Source: an uncultured Eubacterium sp. (GTDB taxonomy: Bacteria > Bacillota > Clostridia > Lachnospirales > Lachnospiraceae). Taken from it: a DNA stretch of 64,000 bases. Shown piece by piece: positions 18,029-28,247 of this stretch. Position numbers and translations under genes: made by a program. Position 1 is the stretch's first letter. The number at the start of each line of letters is the position of its first letter. The stretch lies in assembly GCA_910578975.1 (NCBI GenBank), contig CAJTRZ010000004.1:62001-126000 (forward strand), in the 5' to 3' direction. The notes under the pieces were generated by a model that did no database searches, had not been told where the DNA came from, and saw only the letters and a program-made list of their open reading frames with translations.

Positions 18029-18140
18029 ATGATTTTCCTCCCATTTTTATATAATTTTATCATAAATCTTTATTGTTAAAAAAGTTAGAAGAAATTGTAA
18101 AAACTTCTATATGTTTAAAGCTGTGATGTTTATATTCAGT

Positions 18141-20510
18141 TTATTGAAAGATGACAACTGTCGCACCAGCTCCCCCTTCGCCGTGTTCTCCGTTTCTAAA
18201 AGATTTCACGTACTTACATTTTTTTAAATGGTTTTGAACAGCATTGCGAAGGATTCCGGTTCCTTTGCCATGAATGATATATACTTGAGGCAGATGAGCA
18301 AGGTAAGCATCATCTAAATACTTATCCAGTTCGCTTAAGGCTTCGTCTACATTCTTTCCAATTAAATTTAATTCCATTTTTATATTCATGGATTTGTTCA
18401 TTTTGATTTTGCCACTACTGTTTCGTGTAAGCCCAGGCGCCTTAATATCAGGTTCATCAATAATTTCTAGGTCTTTAATATTAACTTTAGAATTCAGGAT
18501 GCCCATCTTCACTGTAAGGTTTCCATCAGCATTTGGAAGAGATGCAACAGTTCCATTCAGATTCATGCTTAAAACTTTTACTCCGGTACCTAATTTAAAG
18601 TCTGAAGGTTTGTAAACCTTACTTGGAGTAGCAGTTTTTATGGACGTCTGACTCTGGTTTTTCTTTATCTTAGAGCCTACGGCACTACGGGATTTTTCTA
18701 ATTCTCTGGCATTGCCGGATTTTCCATATTTGTTAATATTTTTAATCGCAGTATCTGCTGTTTCTTTTGCCTCTCTTAGGATGTCTAGGGCTTCTTCTCT
18801 GGCTTTTCCTAAGATTTTATCTTTCTTTTCGTTAAGCTCTTTGGTTTTATATTCATAGTCTTTCTTTAACGATGCAATCTGTGATTTGTAAACGGAAATG
18901 GTTTCCTTGTCTTTTTCTATTTGTTTCTTTTGACGTTCCAGTTCTGCTAGAACATCTTCAAACTGTTCATCTTCTGCATCAATACGGGATTTAGCATCAT
19001 CTATAATATATTTTGGAAGTCCGAGCTTCTCAGATATGGCAAAAGCATTACTTTTGCCAGGAATACCAAGCAGAAGCCGGTAAGTTGGTCTGAGGGTTTC
19101 CACGTCAAACTCACAACTGGCATTTTGAACGCCGTCTGTAGATAGTGCAAATAGTTTTAATTCGCTGTAATGGGTAGTTGCCATTGTACGTGTTCCCATA
19201 TTTTTTAAAAAGGTCAAAATAGCAATGCCAAGCGCAGCTCCTTCTACAGGGTCTGTACCTGCCCCCAGTTCGTCAAACAGCACAAGGGAATCCTGATCTG
19301 CATTTTCTAAGATATTCACAGTGTTTACCATATGGGCAGAAAAAGTACTCAAACTTTGTTCAATACTTTGTTCATCACCAATATCGGCAAAAATCTCTTG
19401 AAATACAGCAAGTTTACTGCCATCAAGAGCAGGAATATGGAGTCCGGCCTGCCCCATAAGGGATAAAAGACCGACTGTTTTTAAAGATACAGTTTTGCCT
19501 CCGGTATTTGGACCGGTAACAATCAGCAGGGTAAAGTCCGAACCCAAATGAACATCAATAGGAACTACTTTCTTTTGGTCTAATAATGGGTGACGGCCTT
19601 TCTTAATATGAATATACCTTTGATTATTAAAATCCGGCATGGTTGCATTCATTTTCTTTGCCAGACTTGCTTTGGCAAAAATAAAATCAAGTCTTGGTAA
19701 AATTTCTAAGTCAAGCTTTAACTGGTCCATGTATTCGCTGCACAAAATACTTAAGTTTGCTAGTATAATCTGAATCTCATCAGCCTCTTTCGCAGAGAGT
19801 TCACGGAGTTTGTTATTCAGTTCAACAACCGCAGCAGGTTCTATAAAAAGGGTTGAACCACTGGAAGACTGGTCATGGATAATACCAGACACGTTTCCAC
19901 GGTGTTCTTGTTTGACTGGAACGCAATATCTGCCATCTCTCATTGTAATTAAAGAGTCCTGAAGATAGGTTTTGCCACTTTGTGAGTTCACAAGATTGCT
20001 TAACTGACTGTGGATGCGGTCGTTCGTGATTTTCATTTGTCGTCTGATGTTCTTGAGATTATATGATGCATCATCTGCCATTTCTTCCTCAGAGATAATA
20101 CATTTTTCAATCTCCTTATTTAGGTTGGTAAGAGGTTCAATTGCTTCAAATAGTTCATCAAGGCTGTCTGTATTGTCGGTATCTTCCCGTCTGGAAAAAG
20201 TTTTGATTCTGTTAGAAACTTTCAGTAAGGAACTGATTCGAAGCAGTTCCCCCATGCCAAGTGTACTGCCGATTTCTAAGCGTTTCAAAGATTCTCCGAT
20301 ATCATGTAATCCGGAGAATGATACACTTCCCTTTTGCCAGATGCGTGTAAGGGCATCATTGGTCTGTTGCTGTATGTGTTTTATTTTGTGTAAGTCTGTG
20401 GAAGGGGTAAGTTCAGCACATAAATTCTTTCCAAGGTCTGAACCGGCCTCTTCTTTTAATTGTTCAATTATTTTATGAAATTCTAAGGTCTTTAGAACTT
20501 TTGTATTCAT
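18141..20510 (-). CDS. mutS2: MutS2 endonuclease / ribosome-rescue ATPase
   Basis: A 789-residue MutS-family protein lacking the mismatch-recognition domain. Core and clamp helices occupy residues 1-300; the ATPase has Walker A GPNTGGKTVSLKTVG and FDELGAGTDPVEGAALG; a long coiled coil (about 510-630) and the C-terminal Smr nuclease domain (LNLIGKNVDEAL, IHGKGTGILRNAV) follow. MutS2 limits recombination and, in Bacillus, also splits collided ribosomes. Start is ATG complementary to 20508-20510, with CTAGGAGG upstream; an in-frame ATG 15 codons earlier lacks a ribosome site. Confidence 0.96.
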   Translation of the reverse strand: MNTKVLKTLEFHKIIEQLKEEAGSDLGKNLCAELTPSTDLHKIKHIQQQTNDALTRIWQKGSVSFSGLHDIGESLKRLEIGSTLGMGELLRISSLLKVSNRIKTFSRREDTDNTDSLDELFEAIEPLTNLNKEIEKCIISEEEMADDASYNLKNIRRQMKITNDRIHSQLSNLVNSQSGKTYLQDSLITMRDGRYCVPVKQEHRGNVSGIIHDQSSSGSTLFIEPAAVVELNNKLRELSAKEADEIQIILANLSILCSEYMDQLKLDLEILPRLDFIFAKASLAKKMNATMPDFNNQRYIHIKKGRHPLLDQKKVVPIDVHLGSDFTLLIVTGPNTGGKTVSLKTVGLLSLMGQAGLHIPALDGSKLAVFQEIFADIGDEQSIEQSLSTFSAHMVNTVNILENADQDSLVLFDELGAGTDPVEGAALGIAILTFLKNMGTRTMATTHYSELKLFALSTDGVQNASCEFDVETLRPTYRLLLGIPGKSNAFAISEKLGLPKYIIDDAKSRIDAEDEQFEDVLAELERQKKQIEKDKETISVYKSQIASLKKDYEYKTKELNEKKDKILGKAREEALDILREAKETADTAIKNINKYGKSGNARELEKSRSAVGSKIKKNQSQTSIKTATPSKVYKPSDFKLGTGVKVLSMNLNGTVASLPNADGNLTVKMGILNSKVNIKDLEIIDEPDIKAPGLTRNSSGKIKMNKSMNIKMELNLIGKNVDEALSELDKYLDDAYLAHLPQVYIIHGKGTGILRNAVQNHLKKCKYVKSFRNGEHGEGGAGATVVIFQ

Positions 20511-20669
20511 AGTGCCTCCTAGTGTTCTAATTCTTGTATTTAATATCATTATCAATTATAATAAAGTTTAGCTGAAATATCCCTAAAAGTAAATTGTTAA
20601 TAGGGAATTTATTTACGGTTCAGTGTATATAGCAAAAGAATTGATTCGAGATGATATCAGGAGGACATT

Positions 20670-21620
20670 ATGAAATATATAGAAACACTGCGCGAAGGTG
20701 AGAGAATACAGGAAATATATTTGTGCAAGCAGAAAACAAGTGCTATGACAAAAACAGGCAAGGAATATGAGAATGTTATTTTACAGGATAAAACAGGACA
20801 GTTAGATGCAAAAATCTGGGATCCTGGTTCAATGGGAATCGAGGATTTTGAAGCACTGGATTATGTGGAAGTTCATGGAGATGTGACAGTTTTTAATGGA
20901 CAGACACAGTTAAGCATCAAAAGAGCAAGAAAGATAAATGAGGATAGCGTGGACCCGTCTAATTATCTGCCATGTACGGCTAAGAACATGGATGAAATGA
21001 TGACAGAGTTGTTAAAATTTATTGCCAGTGTTAATAACCCATTTTACAAGCAGGTTTTAAGTGCTTTATTTATTGATGACTCAAAGTTTGCAGAAGCATT
21101 CAAAAAACACTCGGCGGCAAAGAGCGTTCATCATGGATTTATTGGTGGCTTACTGGAACATACACTGGCAGTAACGAAGTTGTGTGATTTTTATACAAAA
21201 CAATATCCGATTTTAAATAGAGATTTATTGCTTACATCAGCTATCTGTCACGATATCGGAAAGGTGTATGAGTTGTCAGATTTTCCTGCGAATGATTATA
21301 CAGATGCAGGCCAGTTGTTAGGACATATTGTAATGGGTTCAGAAATGGTTTCAAAAATTATTGCAGCCATTCCGGATTTTCCAGTAAAGCAGGCGAACGA
21401 ATTGAAGCATTGTATTCTGGCACATCATGGTGAACTGGAATATGGCTCTCCAAAGAAACCTGCGTTGATTGAGGCTTTGGCTTTGAATTTTGCAGATAAT
21501 ACAGATGCGAAGATGGAGACAATGAAAGAAATTTTTGAGAGCAATAGTATGGCGGGGGCAGACCAGTGGTTGGGATATAACCGCTTATTGGAGAGCAATG
21601 TGAGAAGGACGACAGAGTAA
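20670..21620 (+). CDS. yhaM: 3'-5' exoribonuclease YhaM
   Basis: A 316-residue nuclease with an N-terminal OB fold (about 15-90: KTSAMTKTGKEYENVILQD) and an HD domain whose metal ligands are visible in HHGFIGGLLEHT, CHDIGK and HCILAHHGELEYGSP. Length and order match YhaM of Bacillus, which trims RNA and single-stranded DNA. Start ATG follows AGGAGG. The rlmD frame follows closely on the same strand, so they are probably co-transcribed. Confidence 0.95.
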   Translation: MKYIETLREGERIQEIYLCKQKTSAMTKTGKEYENVILQDKTGQLDAKIWDPGSMGIEDFEALDYVEVHGDVTVFNGQTQLSIKRARKINEDSVDPSNYLPCTAKNMDEMMTELLKFIASVNNPFYKQVLSALFIDDSKFAEAFKKHSAAKSVHHGFIGGLLEHTLAVTKLCDFYTKQYPILNRDLLLTSAICHDIGKVYELSDFPANDYTDAGQLLGHIVMGSEMVSKIIAAIPDFPVKQANELKHCILAHHGELEYGSPKKPALIEALALNFADNTDAKMETMKEIFESNSMAGADQWLGYNRLLESNVRRTTE

Positions 21621-21702
21621 GATCAGACGAGTGTGGAAATATAGTAGGTATGGTTTGAGCAGAAGAGACAATAATCATTTTCTGGCGACGAAGAGCATTG
21701 GA

Positions 21703-23214
21703 ATGAGAGAACAAGGTGGTTTACATAAAGTGTTTAACAAGAATGATTTTTTTGAAATTGAAATAATAGATCAGGGAACGACAGGAGAGGGCATAGGTAA
21801 GATAGAGGGCTATGCCCTCTTTGTGAAAGATACGGTAATTGGTGATATTGTATGTGTGAAGATTATGAAGGCAAAGAAGAATTATGCTTTTGCCAAATTA
21901 ATCGAGATTGTGAAACCATCACCGTATCGTGTAGAGCCGGTATGTCCGAAAGCCAGTAGTTGTGGAGGCTGTCAGCTACAGGCAATGAACTATCAGCAGC
22001 AGCTGAAGTTTAAAGAGGACAAGGTTTATAACAATTTGAAACGGATTGGCAGCATTTGTGATTTTGAGATGAAACCAATTATAGGCATGGAAGAGTTGTG
22101 CCTAGAGGGAAAAGAAGAGAATGGTCCGTTTCATTATAGAAACAAAGCCCAGTTTCCGGTAGGGCTTAATCGGGAGGGGAAAATAGTCAGTGGATTTTTT
22201 GCAGGAAGAACGCACTCTATTGTGGAGATAGATTCCTGTGCATTGGGAATGCAGAGGGGGAAAAATATTGTGCCTGAATCTCTGGCTGATGCAGGCGTTG
22301 AGGTGAATGAGGCAGACCAGGAAAACGTGACATTGGATGTGAATGCATGTGTTATGGAACATGTAAAAGCGTTTATGGAAGAGAAAGGGATTGCTCCTTA
22401 TGATGAGAAGAGCCACAAGGGTCTGATTCGGCACGTGTTAATTCGCATGGGAGCAAAGACGGGGCAGGTAATGGTGTGTGTGGTTGTTAATGGAGAGGAA
22501 CTGCCATATGCACAGGAGTTGGTTAAACGATTATTAACAATTTCGGGAATGAGCGATATTTCTATTAACATTAATAAGGAAAAGAATAATGTGATTCTGG
22601 GAAAGAAGATTATCAGTTTATTTGGTCCGGGATATATTGAGGATTATATTGGTGATGTGAAGTTTCGCATTTCTCCATTGTCATTCTTTCAGGTAAATCC
22701 AACACAGACGGAAAAACTATATGGAAAGGCTTTGGAGTATGCAGGGCTGACAGGTAATGAGACCGTATGGGATTTGTACTGTGGAATTGGAAGTATTTCT
22801 TTATTTCTTGCAAGGTCAGCGAAGAAGGTTATCGGTGTGGAGATTGTGCCGGAGGCAATCGAAGATGCAAGAATCAATGCAGAGATTAATGGGATAGAAA
22901 ATGCAGAGTTTCTAGTGGGGGCAGCGGAAGAGGTTGTGCCGAAATATTTTGAAGAACACCAAGGAGAGGCAGAGTGCAGACCAGATGTGATTGTTGTAGA
23001 CCCACCACGAAAAGGATGTGATGAAGCATTGCTGAAAACTATGGCGGAGATGGCACCAGAACGTATTGTGTATGTGAGCTGTGATAGTGCTACGTTGGCG
23101 AGGGATTTGAAGTGGCTGGAAGGAAATGGATATAAGGTGAAGGAAGTGACGCCATGCGATATGTTTGGGCAGAGTGTGCATGTTGAGACGGTCTGTTTGT
23201 TATTAAAACTTTGA
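21703..23214 (+). CDS. rlmD: 23S rRNA (uracil-C5)-methyltransferase, RlmD/RlmCD family
   Basis: A SAM-dependent methyltransferase of about 503 residues acting on 23S rRNA uridines. It has an N-terminal TRAM domain (FFEIEIIDQGTTGEGIGK), iron-sulfur cysteines in CPKASSCGGCQLQ, the SAM site in VWDLYCGIGSISLFLA, and catalytic motifs VDPPRKGCDEALL and VYVSCDSATLARDL. The start is uncertain: the frame opens at GTG 21631; ATG 21703 has only a weak ribosome site; GTG 21730 is preceded by AAGGTGG and best matches where TRAM domains usually begin. In Gram-positives one enzyme often modifies two sites, which cannot be told apart here. Confidence 0.92.
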   Translation: MREQGGLHKVFNKNDFFEIEIIDQGTTGEGIGKIEGYALFVKDTVIGDIVCVKIMKAKKNYAFAKLIEIVKPSPYRVEPVCPKASSCGGCQLQAMNYQQQLKFKEDKVYNNLKRIGSICDFEMKPIIGMEELCLEGKEENGPFHYRNKAQFPVGLNREGKIVSGFFAGRTHSIVEIDSCALGMQRGKNIVPESLADAGVEVNEADQENVTLDVNACVMEHVKAFMEEKGIAPYDEKSHKGLIRHVLIRMGAKTGQVMVCVVVNGEELPYAQELVKRLLTISGMSDISININKEKNNVILGKKIISLFGPGYIEDYIGDVKFRISPLSFFQVNPTQTEKLYGKALEYAGLTGNETVWDLYCGIGSISLFLARSAKKVIGVEIVPEAIEDARINAEINGIENAEFLVGAAEEVVPKYFEEHQGEAECRPDVIVVDPPRKGCDEALLKTMAEMAPERIVYVSCDSATLARDLKWLEGNGYKVKEVTPCDMFGQSVHVETVCLLLKL

Positions 23215-23325
23215 AAGTAAAGACATTTCCCATTGTCAATCCCCCCAAAAAGCGTTAATATATATAACGGAAAAGATTTTACATTTCATATAAGAAGAAA
23301 CAAGCAGAAGCAATAGGAGGCAATT

Positions 23326-24732
23326 ATGGGTGGATTTTTCGGCGTAGCATCAAAGGAAGACTGTGTATTTGATTTGTTTTTTGGAATAGACTATCATTCA
23401 CACTTGGGAACAAGACGTGGTGGAATGGCAGTTTTAGGAGAAAAAGGATTTGATAGAGCAATTCATAATATAGAAAATTCTCCATTTAGAACAAAGTTTG
23501 ATAAAGACTTTCAGGAGATGGAAGGAAATCTGGGAATCGGATGCATCTCTGATTATGAATCCCAGCCATTAATTATTCGTTCCATTCATGGTACATATGC
23601 TATTACAACAGTTAGCAAGATTAACAACATGGACGAGCTGACACAGGATTTATATAAGCATGGACATACTCATTTTCAGGAAATGAGTGGTGGAGATATT
23701 AATGCTACCGAGTTAGTTGCCACATTAATTGACCAAAAGGATAATCTGATAGATGGTATTAATTATGCATTGGATAAAGTTGATGGTTCACTATCCTTAT
23801 TGCTTATGAATGAAAATGGAATTTATGCAGCACGTGACAAGCAGGGTAGAACACCGATTACTATAGGAAGAAAAGAGGGTTCATTCTGTGCAAGCTTTGA
23901 GAATTTTGCCTATAAAAATCTGGGATATACGGATTACAAAGAGTTAGGACCAGGAGAGATTGTTGTAATGACACCGAAGAACTGCATTACATTGTCTGAT
24001 CCAAACAGTGATATGAAAATTTGTACATTTCTTTGGGTTTATTATGGATATACAGCCAGCTCTTATGAAGGAGTAAATGTTGAGCAGATGCGATATAACT
24101 GTGGAGCAAAGATGGCACAACGTGATAATGTACAGCCTGATATTGTGGCAGGAGTTCCGGATTCCGGAATTGCCCATGCAGTAGGTTATGCAAATGAGTC
24201 GGGAATACCATTCTCGAGACCATTCATCAAATATACTCCTACATGGCCTCGTTCATTTATGCCTACAGTACAGAGCAAGAGAGATTTAATTGCTAAGATG
24301 AAACTGCTGGCAGTAGAAGAGTTAATCAAGGATAAGAGTCTTTTATTAATTGATGATTCTATTGTGCGAGGAACACAGTTGAGAGAAACGACAGAGTTTT
24401 TATATAAGAGTGGTGCCAAAGAGGTCCATATCAGACCAGCATGTCCACCTTTGTTATATGGATGTAAATATTTGAATTTCTCTCGCTCCAATTCAGAAAT
24501 GGATTTGATTACACGACGTGTAATAGCAAGATTAGAAAATGGTAATGTAACAGATGAAGTATTACAGGAATATGTAGATCCGGAATCAGAGAAGTATGAG
24601 AAAATGGTTGAGGAGATTAGAAAAGAATTAAACTTTACATCTCTTAGATTTAACAGATTAGATGATATGTTAGATGCAGTAGGTATTGATAAGTGTAAGC
24701 TTTGTACATACTGTTGGGATGGAAAAGAATAA
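23326..24732 (+). CDS. PurF-like protein without the glutaminase cysteine
   Basis: A 468-residue relative of amidophosphoribosyltransferase, the first enzyme of purine synthesis. The C-terminal half has an intact PRPP site (LLLIDDSIVRGTQLRET near residue 342) and the expected flexible loop region (TPTWPRSFMPTVQSKRD). Possible iron-sulfur cysteines are present (CTFLW, YGCKY, CKLCTYC). However, the protein starts MGGFFGVASK, whereas PurF starts with the catalytic MCG; the GHNGNLTN and SDSE motifs of the glutamine site are also not found. It should therefore be unable to hydrolyse glutamine. It may use free ammonia or have another role. Start ATG follows AGGAGG. Automatic annotation would call it purF. 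Confidence 0.85.
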   Translation: MGGFFGVASKEDCVFDLFFGIDYHSHLGTRRGGMAVLGEKGFDRAIHNIENSPFRTKFDKDFQEMEGNLGIGCISDYESQPLIIRSIHGTYAITTVSKINNMDELTQDLYKHGHTHFQEMSGGDINATELVATLIDQKDNLIDGINYALDKVDGSLSLLLMNENGIYAARDKQGRTPITIGRKEGSFCASFENFAYKNLGYTDYKELGPGEIVVMTPKNCITLSDPNSDMKICTFLWVYYGYTASSYEGVNVEQMRYNCGAKMAQRDNVQPDIVAGVPDSGIAHAVGYANESGIPFSRPFIKYTPTWPRSFMPTVQSKRDLIAKMKLLAVEELIKDKSLLLIDDSIVRGTQLRETTEFLYKSGAKEVHIRPACPPLLYGCKYLNFSRSNSEMDLITRRVIARLENGNVTDEVLQEYVDPESEKYEKMVEEIRKELNFTSLRFNRLDDMLDAVGIDKCKLCTYCWDGKE

Positions 24733-24775
24733 GATATATTTATATCAATTTTCTACAATATAATACAAAAATATG

Positions 24776-24811
24776 AAAGGTTGGAAGTTTCTTTCAACCT
24801 TATATTTTTAA
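24776..24811 (+). terminator. Terminator after the PurF-like gene
   Basis: Stem AAGGTTG/CAACCTT with a short inner GAA/TTC pairing, followed by TATATTTTT. Confidence 0.75.
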
Positions 24812-24830
24812 CTGAAACAGGAGATGAAGA

Positions 24831-26768
24831 ATGAAAAACATATGGATTAGAAAAATAGCGATAGTGTTGGCGATTGCTCTTATACTGCAGTCGGCAATGG
24901 GATTAAAAATATTTTCTGTGACTGTGAAGGCGGAAAATAAAAGAGCGGAGGAACAGACGGTAGGAGGAGAAGTTAATACGGATGAGGAAATGACAACTGA
25001 GGAAGAAACTTCTGAAACAGAGACGACAGGGGAAGGTGATACAGAGGAATCTACCACAGAAGAACCTACTACTGAGCCTCCAACAGAACCACCGACCACA
25101 GAAGAGCCTACTACACCGGATTATGAGATTATTGATGATGTATATAAAGTAAAAAACAACGCATTGATAGAGTATTTAGGAGATAAGAAAGATAAAACCA
25201 TTACGAATCTTATAATTCCGGCAAAAATAATAACAATAAAGGCAAATGTATTTGAAAAGTGCCAGTACATAAAAAAAGTAACATTCGAAGATGGAAGCAA
25301 GTTATCAAAGATAGAAAAATATGCGTTCAAAGATTGTGGAACTTTAAAAACAGTTTCTTTACCGAAGGGGTTAAAAACAATTGGGTATAAAGCTTTTGGT
25401 TTATGTACATCATTAGAAAAGTTTACAATTCCTAGTTCTGTAACTTATGGAAATCAGATTTTTGGAAGTAGTGGGACAGTGAAGACAGTAACTTTTGGAA
25501 GCGGAATCAAAACAATACCGGAGAATATCCTGAAAAACGCAGGGAGTGTAGAAAGTGTTTCGATTCCAAGTAAGGTAACCAGTATTGGTAAAAATGCATT
25601 TTATAACTGTATTTCATTAAAAAAGATTTCGTTACCAAGTACTGTAACGGCACTAAATAAATCGGCGTTTTATAATTGTAAAGCTATGACAAAATTTACG
25701 ATGTCGAAGAATGTAACGACAATAGGAAAGAATGTATTTAAAAATTGTGTTAAATTAAAATCTGTTACATTATACAAAAATATTAAAAGTATTGGAACGG
25801 GAGCGTTTTCAGGGGCTAAGAATATTGTGTTGAAAGTGTATGCTAATTCAAAAGGAAAGGCATATGCCAGAGCGAATAAAATAAAATGGGACTATACAGA
25901 TTCAGAGAAAAAAAGAAGAGCTGCAAATCAGGCGATCTATGATGAGTATACAAAAAAAATAAATGCAAAAGATAAAACAAAATATAAGTTGAAGTATTTG
26001 TCGGACTATGTTCCGCAAGGGAACTGTTTAATAGGAAAATACTTGGTGGTATCCATGTACCATAAGTCTTTGGCAAAACGGTCGGTATTGGTTCTGTATA
26101 ATAAAACCACAGGAAAATTTGCCAAGACCATTGTACTGCCGTATCGTGACCATGTAGGAGCGGTTACAAATGTTAAAGGCAGATTAGTTGTAAGTTTAAA
26201 TAATATCTCAGTCTATGACTATCTGGCTGTTTATAATTATAGTAAAATTAAGAAGGTTAAGCATGGAAAAGTTTTAAAGCCTTCTTATAGAGTGCAGATA
26301 TCGGGTAGTGCAGATTTTGCGGCATTTGATGGAACTTACTTCTGGGCAGGAAGGAGTGCAGATACTTCTTATGCAACGATGCAGGGATATAAAGTAAAGA
26401 TAAAAAAGAAAAAGTTAACGTTTACGAGGAAATATAGTTATTATATTCCAGCTAACTCGCAGGGGCTTGTTGTGAAAAAAATTAGCAAAACAAACCGTCG
26501 GTTTATATTTTCTCAGTCATATGGAAGGCTGAATAACTCTGCATTAATTACATATACCAAAAAAGTAAGTAAGTCTGGCGGGTTAGGAACACCAAAAAAG
26601 ACATTGACAATGCCGTCTATGCTGGAAGGAATTGTAATGAGCAGTGGTAAATATATGTATATGGTTTATGAGTCGGCAGCAGGATTGTATTGTGGAAATC
26701 CGGATAATACCAGTGAGATACAGATTAAATATGTATGTAGAATTAAGGCGAACAAATTGGGGATATAA
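24831..26768 (+). CDS. Secreted BspA-type leucine-rich-repeat protein
   Basis: A 645-residue exported protein. Signal peptide at 1-34 (basic start, hydrophobic core, VKAEN region), then a Glu/Thr/Pro-rich disordered spacer (about 40-100), then LRR_5 repeats of BspA type (about 100-345; units like FKNCVKLKSVTLYKNIKSIG). Residues about 370-645 form a lysine-rich, beta-strand-rich domain that I do not recognise; the strand pattern could be a propeller. BspA-type proteins often mediate adhesion, which is inference here. No sortase motif or SLH domain is visible. It opens the accessory region and has its own terminator. Confidence 0.85.
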   Translation: MKNIWIRKIAIVLAIALILQSAMGLKIFSVTVKAENKRAEEQTVGGEVNTDEEMTTEEETSETETTGEGDTEESTTEEPTTEPPTEPPTTEEPTTPDYEIIDDVYKVKNNALIEYLGDKKDKTITNLIIPAKIITIKANVFEKCQYIKKVTFEDGSKLSKIEKYAFKDCGTLKTVSLPKGLKTIGYKAFGLCTSLEKFTIPSSVTYGNQIFGSSGTVKTVTFGSGIKTIPENILKNAGSVESVSIPSKVTSIGKNAFYNCISLKKISLPSTVTALNKSAFYNCKAMTKFTMSKNVTTIGKNVFKNCVKLKSVTLYKNIKSIGTGAFSGAKNIVLKVYANSKGKAYARANKIKWDYTDSEKKRRAANQAIYDEYTKKINAKDKTKYKLKYLSDYVPQGNCLIGKYLVVSMYHKSLAKRSVLVLYNKTTGKFAKTIVLPYRDHVGAVTNVKGRLVVSLNNISVYDYLAVYNYSKIKKVKHGKVLKPSYRVQISGSADFAAFDGTYFWAGRSADTSYATMQGYKVKIKKKKLTFTRKYSYYIPANSQGLVVKKISKTNRRFIFSQSYGRLNNSALITYTKKVSKSGGLGTPKKTLTMPSMLEGIVMSSGKYMYMVYESAAGLYCGNPDNTSEIQIKYVCRIKANKLGI

Positions 26769-26790
26769 AGCATAAATTAATAAAAAATAT

Positions 26791-26844
26791 GGGATGTTCA
26801 AAGTATAGATTTATGAATCTGTATGAAATGGGCATCCCTTTTTC
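26791..26844 (+). terminator. Terminator after the LRR protein gene
   Basis: Stem GGGATG/CATCCC enclosing an inner AGATT/AATCT stem, followed by TTTTT. Confidence 0.7.
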
Positions 26845-26933
26845 TGTATTGGTGAGAAAAGTATGATATAATAATATATTAATAGAAATTTAATTAAAGA
26901 GACTCATATTTTGTTTGAACACAGGAGGATAAT

Positions 26934-28247
26934 GTGGATATATTTTGTCGTACAATTACAGATATTTTATACGTTATAGAGATTTTGAGTGTATGTAAGC
27001 TTTATCTGGGATTAAAAGAGAGAAAAGAAGATAAGTATAGATATGTTAAAGTGTTTATTTTGTCTGTAAGTACTTCCCTATTTATATATCAGATAGAAGA
27101 TTCTATTATTGCATTTGTTATTCATGTGCTATGTATAGAAGGTATTGTGTTCATTTGCTATTCTGAATATATGAAAAAAATAGCAATATACGCATTATGG
27201 GTACTAATCGTTGTAGAAATGGTGAATATGCTTTCAACATTGATGATTAATACCATAGGAAACGTAATGAAGTGTAATAATACATTTGTGGAAAACTTAG
27301 TAGCGGTTTTGCTGGCGTTATGTATTATTTATATTGTAAGTATTTTTTTGAGAAAAATGCCGGAAAATGCAATAAGACACATTGAAATACGGTATATGAT
27401 AGGCTTTACAATAATTCTTTTGGCAGACGTCATGGTATTGTCTCTGATGGCAAGTGTTACATTGGAAGAAATGGCACATAAAAATAGAGTGTTATATATC
27501 ATTGCATATACATCTGTAGGTATTGGGATTTTTATACAATTGACAGCAGTTATTCTGTTACTAATCTCAAGAAATATGTATCGGGAAAAGGAGCAGATTA
27601 TTAAAAAGTATTTAGAAGAACAAATAAAATATTATGAATATCTAAGAGATAAAGAGAGAGAAACAAAAAAATTTCGACATGATATCAGGGGGCATTTATA
27701 CTTTTTAAATCGGCTGAAAAAAGAAGGAAAAGACCGTGAGTTTGAGTTGTATTTCCAAGATGTAGTTGGCAGAGTTGATGAATTAGGGAGTAGCGTAAAT
27801 GTAGGAAATGACATTGTGAATGCATTATTAAGCAAAGCTTATGTGGAGGCAAAGAAAAAAAGCATAAGCATGACAGTTACAGGAAGTTTTCCGGGAAAAT
27901 GTAATGTGAGTGCGTATCACTTGTGTACAATATTTTTTAATTTGCTAAATAATGCAATTGAGGCAGCCGATAATGCAAGGAAAAGAGAAGTCTGGGTAGT
28001 ATGTCAATATACTACAAAAGAAATTATTGTTGAGATAGGGAATTATTTTTGTGAAGAGAAGCATTTAGATAAAGAGAATTTGAAAACGATAAAGAGTGAA
28101 AAAGAGTACCATGGCTGGGGGATGAATAATGTAAAAGATAGTATTGAAAAATGTAAGGGGTTGATAGATATAGATATTAAGAAAGATAAATTTGTTGTTT
28201 CTATAATATTGGATAATAAAGGAGAAGAAGAGGATAAATCAGAATGA
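26934..28247 (+). CDS. GHKL sensor kinase of LytTR system 1
   Basis: A 437-residue kinase of the AgrC/ComD type. The N-terminal half has about six membrane helices (to residue 210); a helical linker leads to the phospho-histidine motif KFRHDIRGHLYFL, then the ATPase with NLLNNAIEAADNA and GWGMNNVKDSIEKC. Translation starts at GTG 26934, five bases after AGGAGG; the ATG two bases earlier is in another frame and is closed after 15 codons. The stop overlaps the regulator start by four bases (ATGA). In relatives the ligand is a peptide, but no AgrB or AgrD is nearby. Confidence 0.92.
   Translation: MDIFCRTITDILYVIEILSVCKLYLGLKERKEDKYRYVKVFILSVSTSLFIYQIEDSIIAFVIHVLCIEGIVFICYSEYMKKIAIYALWVLIVVEMVNMLSTLMINTIGNVMKCNNTFVENLVAVLLALCIIYIVSIFLRKMPENAIRHIEIRYMIGFTIILLADVMVLSLMASVTLEEMAHKNRVLYIIAYTSVGIGIFIQLTAVILLLISRNMYREKEQIIKKYLEEQIKYYEYLRDKERETKKFRHDIRGHLYFLNRLKKEGKDREFELYFQDVVGRVDELGSSVNVGNDIVNALLSKAYVEAKKKSISMTVTGSFPGKCNVSAYHLCTIFFNLLNNAIEAADNARKREVWVVCQYTTKEIIVEIGNYFCEEKHLDKENLKTIKSEKEYHGWGMNNVKDSIEKCKGLIDIDIKKDKFVVSIILDNKGEEEDKSE

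Noticed and set aside
23215..23325. Purine riboswitch before the PurF-like gene
   Set aside because: The 110-base leader shows no aptamer-like three-stem fold or conserved loop motifs.
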